Shown here: positions 8,876 through 17,511 of the stretch, piece after piece
Position numbering within the stretch: the stretch's first letter is position 1
How the letters are laid out: the number at the start of each line of letters is the position of its first letter
Assembly: GCA_900068845.1 (NCBI GenBank)
Contig: CEFQ01000001.1
Location: 252,983-316,982, forward strand
DNA: 64,000 bases
Source: Enterobacter ludwigii
Lineage (GTDB): Bacteria > Pseudomonadota > Gammaproteobacteria > Enterobacterales > Enterobacteriaceae
Reading direction: 5' to 3'
Notes under the pieces: generated by a model
Told to the model about the DNA's origin: nothing
Databases searched by the model: none
Seen by the model: the letters and a program-made list of their open reading frames with translations, nothing else
Made by a program: the position numbers and the translations under genes

Positions 8876-10090
8876 TTATGGGTTGTCTTGAGCTTTCTGC
8901 GCCAGATCCATCAATAACGCGATGCCCAGATAGTTACTCCAGTTAAAGGCGTTCTGCAGCACCACAATCGCATTACCGTTCTGCTTATCAAAACCAATAA
9001 AGCTGGAGTAACCCCCAATATAGCCAACCTGATAGGTGATCTGCTGATCGCCATAGCTATCGGTCACCCAGGCGATATTTTGCGACTGATTGCCGTGCTG
9101 TTCATAGCCGTGATTGACCTGCGCAAATGCCGCGTTGAGCGACGCGCCCGCGCCATCATGCAGGTGTGCATCCAGATAGCGAATCAAATCGCGCGCATTA
9201 CTGTAGAGGCTGGCGGCCGCCACCATATTGTTGTTAAACGTCCAGTCCGGTGTCATTTGACCGCGTGGAATCAGCTTAGGCTGATCGCCCGCATGGCCGA
9301 GCGCACGCCACGGATAGCCACGCAGGCTCTGCGGCTTAAAGCTGCTGCTGGTCATGCCAAGCGGCTGGAACATATTGCGCTGCGCCAGCGTTTCGATGTC
9401 CTGGTGGAAGCGATGTTTGAGGATGTAACCCAACAGTGCATAGCCCAGATTGGAATAGCGCGCGATGGGATGCGCGGGCGCCTCAAAATCAGCGAGATAA
9501 TCCAGTACCGCATCACTATCCAGATTGCCGTAGAAGTTCTCACCGCTGCGCAGATAGCCCATAAACTTCATGAACATCGGCAAATCCATATCCTGGCGTG
9601 GCAAGCCCGAGGTGTGCGTCACCAGTTGCAACAGCGTGATGCGTTTGGCATCTGCGCTCAGCGGCACGTTAGGGGGCAAAAGTGTGGCCAGCGTATCGTT
9701 CCAGCGCAGCTCACCGCGATCCACCAGCTCAATAATCACCTCTGCGGTGATGCCTTTACTCAACGAACCCAGCGCAAATAAGGTGTCTGGCGTGATGGGA
9801 TAACGGTGCACCGCATCGGTGACGCCAAAACTGTAGAATGTAGGCTGACTGCGCTGATGGATAATGGCGATGCTGATGCCAGAAACCTGCTTTTGCTGCA
9901 TGTAATGACGCACGATGTCATCGACGTTTTCATTAAACGTGGCATGCGAAAGATAGACTTTATCGCTGACGGGCGCGGACGTTTGCGACAGCGTACCGCA
10001 AGCGCTGAGCAGCAGGCTCATACACAACAGAATGATGCATGCTGCTAAACGATGGCAAGGCACCCGTTTATTCCTGGCAAAGGTAATCAT
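8876..10090 (-). CDS. Serine hydrolase lipoprotein of the class C beta-lactamase/PBP family
   Basis: 404 residues. A lipoprotein signal with lipobox LLSAC puts the lipidated Cys at position 31. The catalytic S-x-x-K is S109-L-S-K112 (ALGSLSKG), and the second motif Y-x-N is Y212-S-N214. The third box, usually K/H-T/S-G, reads QVG at 354-356 just before the conserved GYIGGYSSF segment, so the classic Lys-Thr-Gly is absent. This argues for a peptidase, esterase or AmpH-like function over a true beta-lactamase. It is a single gene followed by no obvious operon partner. It is not recognisable as E. coli AmpC, AmpH or YfeW. Confidence 0.82.
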   Translation of the reverse strand: MITFARNKRVPCHRLAACIILLCMSLLLSACGTLSQTSAPVSDKVYLSHATFNENVDDIVRHYMQQKQVSGISIAIIHQRSQPTFYSFGVTDAVHRYPITPDTLFALGSLSKGITAEVIIELVDRGELRWNDTLATLLPPNVPLSADAKRITLLQLVTHTSGLPRQDMDLPMFMKFMGYLRSGENFYGNLDSDAVLDYLADFEAPAHPIARYSNLGYALLGYILKHRFHQDIETLAQRNMFQPLGMTSSSFKPQSLRGYPWRALGHAGDQPKLIPRGQMTPDWTFNNNMVAAASLYSNARDLIRYLDAHLHDGAGASLNAAFAQVNHGYEQHGNQSQNIAWVTDSYGDQQITYQVGYIGGYSSFIGFDKQNGNAIVVLQNAFNWSNYLGIALLMDLAQKAQDNP

Positions 10091-10173
10091 GGCAATGGAT
10101 TGAGTGAATATTTATTATTTTATCGGTGATGCGACGGGTGTTGGTGGCGAAATATAGCACAGAAGAAACGCAG

Positions 10174-10198
10174 CGCCACCTGCCAAAAACAGGTGGCG
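10174..10198 (-). terminator. Stem-loop downstream of the MetQ-like gene
   Basis: A perfect 9-bp stem (CGCCACCTG with CAGGTGGCG) around a 7-base loop lies 8 bases beyond the stop of the minus-strand gene ending at 10206. The T tract on the minus strand is poor, so termination strength is uncertain. Confidence 0.55.
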
Positions 10199-10205
10199 GC
10201 GGGGA

Positions 10206-10988
10206 TTATTGATTAACGGGAATAACCGATCCTTTGTAGTGCTGGTTGATAAATTCAGCAGTTTGCTTTGACTCCAGATCTTTCGCTAATTCCAGAATAC
10301 GCGGATCGTGGGCCAGTTTCGGCGTGGTGACTAACACGTTGGCATAGGGATTATCCTTCGCCTGTTCCAGCGCCAGCGCATCCTTCGACGGCACTAAACC
10401 GGCCTGCAGCGCATAGTTGCCATTGATGATTGCTAACTGGGCATCATCTAGCGCGCGCGGCAGCTGCGGCGCTTCCACTTCAATAATCTTCAGATGGTGC
10501 GGGTTGTCCGTAATATCTGCGACGGTCACCAGCGTAGCGGCGCTGCTGCTCTTCAGTTTGATCAAGCCATTGGCCTGCAACAGATAAAGTGCACGGCTCA
10601 GATTGGTGACGTTATTCGGCACCGCCACCTGCGCGCCATCAGGCAAATCTTTCAGTGATTTCACTTTGTGCGAGTAAATACCAAGGGGCTCAATATGCAC
10701 GGTAGCGACCACAGAAAATTTCTCCCCCAGCGCTTTTTCCTGATCGCGCAGATAAGGCACATGCTGGAAGTAGTTTGCATCCACGTCACCGCGCGCCAGC
10801 AATTCGTTGGCGTTGAGGTTGCCGTTGAGTTCAATCACCTTAAGATCGAGTTTCTTGTCGATTTGTTTAATGTGGTTGAGGATTTCACTGTGCGGCACGG
10901 CATCTGCCGCCACACGCAGCGCCGCCGCCGACGCGTAAGTGCTGAAAACTGACACCATTGCCAACGCTGCTATCACCTTTATATTCAT
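10206..10988 (-). CDS. MetQ/NlpA-family substrate-binding protein (soluble, orphan)
   Basis: 260 residues matching the MetQ fold: an N-terminal lobe with ADAVPHSEILNHI, then DVDANYFQHVPYL, PNNVTNLSRALYLLQ in the middle and NPYANVLVTTPK near the end. These are all hallmark positions of methionine-binding proteins. The signal peptide (about residues 1-22) has no lipobox cysteine, unlike MetQ and NlpA, so the protein is probably free in the periplasm. No ABC ATPase or permease gene is adjacent. The gene lies 17 bases after the oxygenase gene on the same strand, and the two are probably cotranscribed. Ligand inferred: methionine, a derivative or another sulfur compound. Confidence 0.85.
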   Translation of the reverse strand: MNIKVIAALAMVSVFSTYASAAALRVAADAVPHSEILNHIKQIDKKLDLKVIELNGNLNANELLARGDVDANYFQHVPYLRDQEKALGEKFSVVATVHIEPLGIYSHKVKSLKDLPDGAQVAVPNNVTNLSRALYLLQANGLIKLKSSSAATLVTVADITDNPHHLKIIEVEAPQLPRALDDAQLAIINGNYALQAGLVPSKDALALEQAKDNPYANVLVTTPKLAHDPRILELAKDLESKQTAEFINQHYKGSVIPVNQ

Positions 10989-11005
10989 CTGCTTCCCTTA
11001 GTTTC

Positions 11006-12022
11006 TTATGATTTAACGCTATTGAGAGTGTCAGCGTAATAACGCTGCGCCACGTCGCGATGCGATCGCAAACGTCCTTTGAGATAGTTCCAGCCCACTT
11101 CCCGCAGCAGCGGATTGCTGGGATCGCTGGTCGGTCCGCGCGCTTCGGCCGCCAGCTGTGGCGGCAATTGATACAGCGGCACTTCGGCGTCGAGCTGCGC
11201 GCCGAGGAAGAAAGCGATGGAAATACGCTGCTGATGGGCGGGCGGCGATACCACGCGATGCACGGTAGCGCGCAGATAACCATTGGTCGCAATTTCCAAC
11301 AGTTCGCCGATGTTCACCACAAAAGCGTCCGGTTTCGGCAGCGCATCGACCCAATGATCCGGTGTAACTTCTACCTGCAATCCGGGTTGATCGTCTTGCA
11401 ACAGAAACGTCAGAAAGCCGGAATCCTTATGCGCGCCAACACCTTGCTGGCTGGCATCGGCATCCTGGCCTGGATAGCGAATCAGCTTCACATGCTCGTT
11501 GGGGTGCGTGCCGTATAGCGCGTCAAACGCGTTTGGCTGCAGCGACAGGGATTTGGCGAAGGCGCGCAGTAGACGCAGCGCCACGTCGGTCATCGCCTGC
11601 TGCCACGCGTGGATCACCGGACGCAGCTGCGGCAGTGCCTGCGGCCACAAATTGGGTCCTTGCAACTGCTTCCACGCGGGATCGTCTGGCTGCAACGTCA
11701 GCGCTGCGCGCTCGGCACCGATATCAAACTGCTCACGCTGATCGCGCTGCTCGCGGGTGTATTCCACGCCCGCACGGTTGTAGCCGCGAAAATGCGGCGA
11801 GTGAATCATCGAAACACGCTGCTTCTCTTCATCCGGTAAGGCAAAGAACGCGCGTGTGATGCTTTGCACATTCTGCAACAGCTGCGGATTGATGCCATGA
11901 TTCACCAGATAAAAGAAGCCTACGTCACGCGCGGTTTCACGCAGTTCGGCAAGGTATTGCGCCTGTTCCGCATCCGGCAGTTCCAGCAGGGCTAAATCCA
12001 GAACCGGCAATGAGCTGGCCAT
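11006..12022 (-). CDS. 2-oxoglutarate/Fe(II)-dependent dioxygenase (isopenicillin N synthase type)
   Basis: 338 residues from the ATG at 12022, preceded by AAAGGA; a longer reading frame upstream lacks a ribosome binding site. The N-terminal DIOX_N region has GFFYLVNHGI. The iron facial triad is seen as H198-x-D200 (GAHKDSGFLTFLLQ) and H255 (RATVHRVV). The 2-oxoglutarate carboxylate is bound by R266-x-S268 (RISIAFF). It is the promoter-proximal gene of a two-gene unit with the MetQ-like binding protein. This suggests oxidative processing of an imported sulfur or amino-acid compound, but substrate and product are unknown. The length and motifs are complete, so the enzyme should be active. Confidence 0.88.
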   Translation of the reverse strand: MASSLPVLDLALLELPDAEQAQYLAELRETARDVGFFYLVNHGINPQLLQNVQSITRAFFALPDEEKQRVSMIHSPHFRGYNRAGVEYTREQRDQREQFDIGAERAALTLQPDDPAWKQLQGPNLWPQALPQLRPVIHAWQQAMTDVALRLLRAFAKSLSLQPNAFDALYGTHPNEHVKLIRYPGQDADASQQGVGAHKDSGFLTFLLQDDQPGLQVEVTPDHWVDALPKPDAFVVNIGELLEIATNGYLRATVHRVVSPPAHQQRISIAFFLGAQLDAEVPLYQLPPQLAAEARGPTSDPSNPLLREVGWNYLKGRLRSHRDVAQRYYADTLNSVKS

Positions 12023-12237
12023 AGTTTTGCATCCTTTATGCAGAAAAATTCTGCCTTTACGCTGCCATCTGACGACAAAAGCAGCCAATACTGTTGCGCG
12101 ATAAGTTATGGCGAATCATTTTTAGCAGAGGTTCAGCAATCGATATGCAAAAAGCGATAAATCGCCCCCGCTTCCCGCTATAATCGCCGCCAATATCCTT
12201 TGGGCATTGCCCATCAATGAAAAGCAGGAGACGCCGC

Positions 12238-12915
12238 ATGAACCAGGGCCCATTAACCGAAAAAGAGCTGAACTGGCTTGAAGATATGCTGGAGAAATAC
12301 GGCAACGAACACGCGGTGGTGGATACCTCAGAGCTGGATGGCATGCTGACGGCGCTGCTCTCTGGCCCGAACGATATCGAACCGAGCGAATGGCTGGTGG
12401 CGATGTGGGGCGGAAAAAAGCACATTCCAAAATGGTCTAATGAGCGCGAGATGGATCGCTTTATGACGCTGACTTTCCAGCATCTGAACGACATTGCCGA
12501 GCGCCTGGCCGAATTCCCGGATCAGTTCGATCCGTTGTTTGGTACGCAAGAGATGGAAGGCCAGGAATTTACCGTGGTGGAAGATTGGTGCTACGGCTAT
12601 CTACGCGGCGTGGCGCTGGATGCGGATTGGTCGTTGTTGCCTCCATCCCTGCAGCCGATGATGGAGGCGATTGCCTTGCACGGCAGCGAAGATCAGTTGG
12701 CGAAGCGTGAAGCTTTCTCGCCGGAAGAGTTCGAAGCCAGCATCGATGCGATTCGCCCCGCCGCACTGGAGCTGCATGAATACTGGCAGGAGCAGCGCAT
12801 GGCGCAGCCCGATCCCGAGCCGCAGTTACCGCATTTTGCTGGCGAGAAAACCGGCCGCAACGATCCGTGCCCGTGCGGCAGTGGTAAGAAATACAAGCAG
12901 TGCTGCGGTAAATAA
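12238..12915 (+). CDS. yecA: UPF0149-family protein YecA
   Basis: 225 residues, close to E. coli YecA (221) throughout, for example [14 protein letters not shown] and EEWCFGYMRGVAL-like segments. The body is an all-helical UPF0149 domain (about 1-190). The C-terminal SEC-C zinc motif is [22 protein letters not shown] tails bind zinc and, in SecA, contact SecB; YecA has been connected with SecA/ribosome function in E. coli. The start at 12238 is chosen over the ATG at 12217 because of AGGAG about 9 bases upstream and alignment to the E. coli start. Single gene followed by a family C repeat. Confidence 0.93.
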   Translation: MNQGPLTEKELNWLEDMLEKYGNEHAVVDTSELDGMLTALLSGPNDIEPSEWLVAMWGGKKHIPKWSNEREMDRFMTLTFQHLNDIAERLAEFPDQFDPLFGTQEMEGQEFTVVEDWCYGYLRGVALDADWSLLPPSLQPMMEAIALHGSEDQLAKREAFSPEEFEASIDAIRPAALELHEYWQEQRMAQPDPEPQLPHFAGEKTGRNDPCPCGSGKKYKQCCGK

Positions 12916-12929
12916 AAGTAGCATCTTCG

Positions 12930-12986
12930 GTAGCGGCGCAATTTATTGCGCGAGTTTCAACTGCACGCGATAAATCGCGCCGCTAC
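12930..12986. repeat. Dispersed palindromic repeat, family C (long variant)
   Basis: It starts GTAGCGGCGCAATTTATTGC and ends TCGCGCCGCTAC, with a 17-base central segment missing from the copy at 5824-5863. The extra segment is bounded by CGCGA direct repeats, so the short copy looks like a deletion between them. It lies between yecA and the convergent DUF1176 gene. Confidence 0.82.
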
Positions 12987-13006
12987 GGTGATGTGCCATC
13001 AATGAT

Positions 13007-14056
13007 TTAAGGAGCCGGTTTCACTTCGGTCACCCACGTTGGCAGCTGCCAGGCACCGCCCGCACGAATCGCGCGACACATGCCAGTGGTGGCATCGCTG
13101 CTTTGCACAAAGTCTTTACCATCCCACACCCACGCCGCTGTACTCCAGCAGTCGCCGATACCTCGCCCTTTCTGTGCTTCTGAGATCACGCCTTCACTGT
13201 AATCAGAGCCGGAATCCGTCACCAGCTGCGGTGTGCCTTGTAACGCTTTGTCGATCAGCCAATAGCCGTAGCCTTCGTTGTACGCGCCGCGCCAGCACAG
13301 TGCGGCGATTAGCACGTGCGCATCATCAACTGGCGTTAACGTCAGCGGCTCTGCGCCCTCTTCCGGCTGATCATCTGACGGTGCCAGATTGTCGCAGCTG
13401 TCGTCATCCGTGAGCGAGGCAATCAGCTTCGGCTTCAACAGCGCCAGCTCATCAGCCGTCAACGGACGCGCATCGGCCTTCGCCACTTTCACCTGCTGAA
13501 TCACCGGCATCACTACCGCTACCGGCACACTGTTTTCCGGCTTGTTGCCTTTGCGCACCAGCGCGCCCGGTGTGCTAAGGCGACCTTGCGCATCATCCAT
13601 CTTTAGCAGCGTGGCAAACGCACCGTTGCTGGAGAGATCGAAGGGCTGCTCGCCGCCGCGAAACTCCACTTTGCCGCTGCCTTTGATAGCGTTAATCAGC
13701 GCCTGGGTTTGTTCATCCGTCAACGTCCACTCGTCATTGTCGGCTTTCGTCACATCGCCCAGCGTATGGTCATCAATCCATAGCGTCAGGGCATTAACCT
13801 GCTTTGAATCATCATCGCCAGTATCGGCCAGCACCACACGACCGTGCGTCATCGTGTTAGGGCCGCCCGCGCGCACCAGCAATACCGAGCCCCCCGCGCC
13901 CTCTTCGGCGCTGTAGCCGGCGGCGCGACAGGTCAGCGTGTTATCGCAGGCCAATTCCCAGTCTTTGTGGCTAAAGGAGACGCCGTCTTGATCGGCCAAC
14001 AGCGGCGCACTTAGGCTGGCAAGTAACGACATCGCCAGCAGCAATCGGGTAATCAT
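13007..14056 (-). CDS. DUF1176-family periplasmic protein
   Basis: 349 residues. The signal peptide is about residues 1-21 (cleaved after APLLA). The mature part opens SHKDWELACDNTLTCRAAGY, the conserved start of the DUF1176 family, with paired cysteines that probably form a disulfide. More paired Cys occur near the C-terminus (RGIGDCWSTAAWVWDGKDF and GMCRAIRAGGAW). No catalytic site is recognisable. The function of the family is unknown. Single gene, divergent from the large helicase gene. Confidence 0.85.
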   Translation of the reverse strand: MITRLLLAMSLLASLSAPLLADQDGVSFSHKDWELACDNTLTCRAAGYSAEEGAGGSVLLVRAGGPNTMTHGRVVLADTGDDDSKQVNALTLWIDDHTLGDVTKADNDEWTLTDEQTQALINAIKGSGKVEFRGGEQPFDLSSNGAFATLLKMDDAQGRLSTPGALVRKGNKPENSVPVAVVMPVIQQVKVAKADARPLTADELALLKPKLIASLTDDDSCDNLAPSDDQPEEGAEPLTLTPVDDAHVLIAALCWRGAYNEGYGYWLIDKALQGTPQLVTDSGSDYSEGVISEAQKGRGIGDCWSTAAWVWDGKDFVQSSDATTGMCRAIRAGGAWQLPTWVTEVKPAP

Positions 14057-14199
14057 GCCATCTCTCCATTATGGTAAGGGTGGCTAGTGTGATGATTTTT
14101 GTGACGCGGGAGAAGTGAATTTTTAAGGTCATATGAGGACGATGAAACCGATAGGTGCATGGCTATTAATCTTTAACAATTGCGCGAATGAGCTAATCA

Positions 14200-14218
14200 T
14201 TGAACGCCAGGCGTTCAA
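14200..14218. promoter_or_regulatory. 19-bp perfect palindrome upstream of helicase gene
   Basis: TTGAACGCC and GGCGTTCAA flank a single central A. The site lies 50 bases before the helicase start and just ahead of a possible -10 element TATAAG at 14227-14232. It has the look of an operator for a dimeric repressor or a control hairpin. No T tract follows, so it is not an intrinsic terminator. Function inferred. Confidence 0.45.
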
Positions 14219-14268
14219 AGCAGTAGTATAAGAATCAACAGGTAAACATGCATAGGATGTAAATTTTC

Positions 14269-17200
14269 ATGGACGAGCACATTAAAATTTCGCCGACCCA
14301 GCAGGCCATACGCATTCTGGATTATTGGCACAAAATAGAGTTTTTCGAATCAGCCGATATTAAAGACCTTGAAGACAATGCGGATGGTGTCATTCAGCTG
14401 AACATGGAAGATTTGCAGCACATAACATCACTTCCCTGGATTGAACCTCAGCAAGTCAGACGCGCAGGCAATGACTATTCACCTGATAAAAAATACCGTT
14501 ACGAGCTTTTTTTTGGCATTTTTGACCGTGATGAAATATTCCAGCAAGCCCAGCCTTTTTTAGGTGAAAACAGTGATATTAATAATGATGCACTCGGTAA
14601 TGAAGGTCGCACCTGTTCGATAAAATGTAAGCTTGACCATAATGGAATTATTGACAGTGAGAGCTTTGAGTTTTCCACCGTAACCTGGGCATTAGGTCAG
14701 TTAGCTAAAGGAGGGTTAGATAAACTTAACTTTGATGCCTATGAAGTCGATACAAAAAAATTGCAACAGCGATTTAAAGAAATTATTACGGTCGCTGAAA
14801 ATTTAAAAAAACAACATCAGCTACCGTCTATTTTAACCACTTTCGAAATCATTGCCTTTTTAAAAGCAATGGCGCAATGGACGAGCTTTACCCCTCACCT
14901 TCCTGCGCCTGCGTTGTTCATTAAGTTGAGTGAAACCAAACCTGGAAAACTCAATATTTCAGCGCCACCAAATCCGTCCTTACTCGCAGAGATAACTGAC
15001 GCGGCTGAACAGGCATTTTTAAACGATTCGCATCCCTCTCCGGATTTAGCGTCTTACTCCTCAAGTGAAATCAGCATATTAAATAGCTTCTATTTACGTG
15101 ATCTTGAAAGAGCAATTGAGGATATTAAGCAGAATAAATTAGATGTGGACTCGCCGATAGGACGCTATCTCACGGGCAGTCGGAAGAGGAAAGCTGATCT
15201 ACTTCTTCCTGCTGGCCGAGCGATATTGGTAGAAAAATTACGATTATCCCAACTCCCCGCCGGGCGCTGGCTTTCCGATAGCAAACATAATATGAGTTTA
15301 ATGCAACAGTTTGCCATTAATACTCTTGAACAAGAACTTACTCATCGCGGGTTATATTCAGTTAACGGTCCGCCGGGTACAGGAAAAACCACCTTACTAC
15401 GTGATATAATTGCGAATAATATCGTTAAGCGTGCTGCCGTCCTTGCAAATTTTGATCATGTTAAAGATGCCTTTTCTGGCTCGATCACCATCAGTGTTAA
15501 TGGCGATACGCGAAAAATACCCTGTCTTCGCCCTGAACTATGCGGCTTTGAAATGGTGGTGGTTTCAAGCAATAATGCCGCAGTTGAAAATATATCACGC
15601 GAATTACCCCAGTTAAAAAGCTTGGGCGATGAGTGGCAACATCACGATTATTTAAAATCGGCAGCACGTAAACTTGCGGCGTTTTCCCGCCCCCTAAAAA
15701 AAGATGAAAAACAAGAAGGTAAAACCTATCTTATTGATCCCCTCGCGCCAGAAGATGATTGCTGGGGATTAATTGCTGTCGCTTTAGGTAAGAAAAAGAA
15801 TCGTGATCGATTTAAAGAAAGAGTTTTTACGCAAAATCACACAAAAGCCGTGACTTCACCGCCAGCCGATGAATACAGACATCTTTTTGAATCGCTAAAA
15901 AATAAAAACATTCCGAGCTTTTCAGTAGCTAAACAAAATTTCATTGCGGCGCAAAAAAACCATCAAAGCATTATTCAAGAACTTCAGCAGCTTGAAAATC
16001 TGAACGATCTTCTCAATAGCTTGCATCAACAGCAGCTTAAACAACAAAAATCACATTTACGCATATTAATGCTTAATAGCCAAATTGAGCGATGTGCAGA
16101 ACATTTGCCGAACTGGTGGACGTTAAAATTCGTGAAAATTCTTCGGGTGAAAGCCATTATTACAGGATTAAAAAGCAGATTACGTTCTGCAACTGCAGCG
16201 CTAACATTGACTGAAGAACATTTGCGGCAAACCCAGCGTAAACTGGACGCTAAACAACAAGAATGCTCAGCGTTACAGATTAAGTATCACGATACTATTT
16301 TTGCCTCTGATCATATCAATATTGAAGCAGAAGACGTTCAGCGTACCGCATTCGGCCATGGCGCAATGTTGAATGCAGCCCGAAGTCAGCTCTCAGCATG
16401 TGCTTTAGATTTACATCAGGCATGGCTGAAAGAGGCTTATAAAGAGTGCAACTTACTTAAAGTTATATTCTCAGTTAGCGACGCCATAAACGGTGGAGTA
16501 GCAGAAAGCAAAGCCTGCCTCGCCTTATGGCAAATTCTCTTTATGATTGTGCCGGTAGTGTCTTCAACATTTGCGTCCGTCTCTCGTCAGTTTATGCATT
16601 TAGGCGCCGGTGATATTGGATGGTTATTTATTGATGAAGCTGGGCAGGCAACGCCTCAACAAGCAGCTGGAGCATTATGGCGTGCCAAACGTGCTGTCGT
16701 GGTGGGAGATCCATTACAGATTGAGCCCGTTTTCACTATTCCTCCTGCCTTCGTGGAAGCGTTAGCTCAGCGTGCTTTCGCCGATGAGTGGCGCGAATGG
16801 TCTCCAACGGCGCAATCAGTACAAAATCTGGCAGACAGAGTGAATCCCTATGGTTCGGCACAAATTTCAAAGGATAAATGGCTCGGTAGTCCTCTGCGCG
16901 TCCATCGGCGCTGCGATGAACCCATGTTTAGTATTGCTAACACTATTGCCTACAACAACAAAATGCTACACGGCCGGGACAAACGTTGGCCTACCGACAA
17001 TCATCTTTGGGGAGAGAGTAGTTGGTTAGATGTTTGCGGTGAAGTAAGAGGTAAACATTACGTTCCCGCACAGGGACAAAAAGTACTCATGATGATTAAT
17101 GACTGGCTTGCACATCATGATGCGTTGCCTGACGTCTATATTATTTCTCCCTTCAAGCAGGTCAAAAACCAACTTAAATCACTGTTGAGCCTCGAATTGA

Positions 17201-17511
17201 AAGGCATTAAAGATAGCCGCCGCTGGATTGATGATCGGGTCGGCACCGTTCATACCTTTCAGGGAAAAGAAGAGAAAAATGTCATTATTGTGCTCGGTTT
17301 GTCGGCTAATCATTGTGGCGGAGAGAAATGGGCATCCTCAAAACCTAACTTACTCAACGTTGCAGTAACCCGGGCGCAGCAACGGGTTTATATCATTGGA
17401 AGCAAGGCAATCTGGGCAGGATGTGATTATTTTACTGTCGCTAACGAAATGCTGAGCAATATGGTGCGCCCTGAAGTGCCCGAACAAATACCTGTTGTTT
17501 CATCTGACTAA
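14269..17511 (+). CDS. Large superfamily 1 (Upf1-like, AAA_11/AAA_12) helicase
   Basis: 1080 residues. The N-terminal third (about 1-300) has no recognised domain. Walker A is GPPGTGKT at 367-374. A long region rich in Gln, Leu and Lys (about 555-705) is probably a coiled-coil stalk inserted between motifs I and II. Walker B is LFIDEAGQATPQQ near 786, motif III is VVGDPLQIEPVF near 811, motif V is GTVHTFQGKEEKNVIIV near 992, and motif VI is NVAVTRAQQRVYIIGS near 1030. All core motifs are intact, so ATP-driven translocation on nucleic acid is expected. The gene is visibly AT-richer than its neighbours, with many AAA, TTA and ATT codons, which suggests horizontal acquisition. It stands alone, and its stop overlaps the LysR stop by 4 bases. 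A role in phage defence or nucleic-acid processing is only inferred; no nuclease domain was seen. Confidence 0.88.
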   Translation: MDEHIKISPTQQAIRILDYWHKIEFFESADIKDLEDNADGVIQLNMEDLQHITSLPWIEPQQVRRAGNDYSPDKKYRYELFFGIFDRDEIFQQAQPFLGENSDINNDALGNEGRTCSIKCKLDHNGIIDSESFEFSTVTWALGQLAKGGLDKLNFDAYEVDTKKLQQRFKEIITVAENLKKQHQLPSILTTFEIIAFLKAMAQWTSFTPHLPAPALFIKLSETKPGKLNISAPPNPSLLAEITDAAEQAFLNDSHPSPDLASYSSSEISILNSFYLRDLERAIEDIKQNKLDVDSPIGRYLTGSRKRKADLLLPAGRAILVEKLRLSQLPAGRWLSDSKHNMSLMQQFAINTLEQELTHRGLYSVNGPPGTGKTTLLRDIIANNIVKRAAVLANFDHVKDAFSGSITISVNGDTRKIPCLRPELCGFEMVVVSSNNAAVENISRELPQLKSLGDEWQHHDYLKSAARKLAAFSRPLKKDEKQEGKTYLIDPLAPEDDCWGLIAVALGKKKNRDRFKERVFTQNHTKAVTSPPADEYRHLFESLKNKNIPSFSVAKQNFIAAQKNHQSIIQELQQLENLNDLLNSLHQQQLKQQKSHLRILMLNSQIERCAEHLPNWWTLKFVKILRVKAIITGLKSRLRSATAALTLTEEHLRQTQRKLDAKQQECSALQIKYHDTIFASDHINIEAEDVQRTAFGHGAMLNAARSQLSACALDLHQAWLKEAYKECNLLKVIFSVSDAINGGVAESKACLALWQILFMIVPVVSSTFASVSRQFMHLGAGDIGWLFIDEAGQATPQQAAGALWRAKRAVVVGDPLQIEPVFTIPPAFVEALAQRAFADEWREWSPTAQSVQNLADRVNPYGSAQISKDKWLGSPLRVHRRCDEPMFSIANTIAYNNKMLHGRDKRWPTDNHLWGESSWLDVCGEVRGKHYVPAQGQKVLMMINDWLAHHDALPDVYIISPFKQVKNQLKSLLSLELKGIKDSRRWIDDRVGTVHTFQGKEEKNVIIVLGLSANHCGGEKWASSKPNLLNVAVTRAQQRVYIIGSKAIWAGCDYFTVANEMLSNMVRPEVPEQIPVVSSD

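Noticed and set aside
9080..9781. 233-codon open frame opposite the serine hydrolase gene
   Set aside because: It lies fully antisense to a gene with all expected motifs and has no domain of its own; a GC-rich shadow frame.
8876..10090. Antibiotic-resistance beta-lactamase
   Set aside because: The KTG box is missing and the protein is a lipoprotein; class C-like fold alone does not show resistance.
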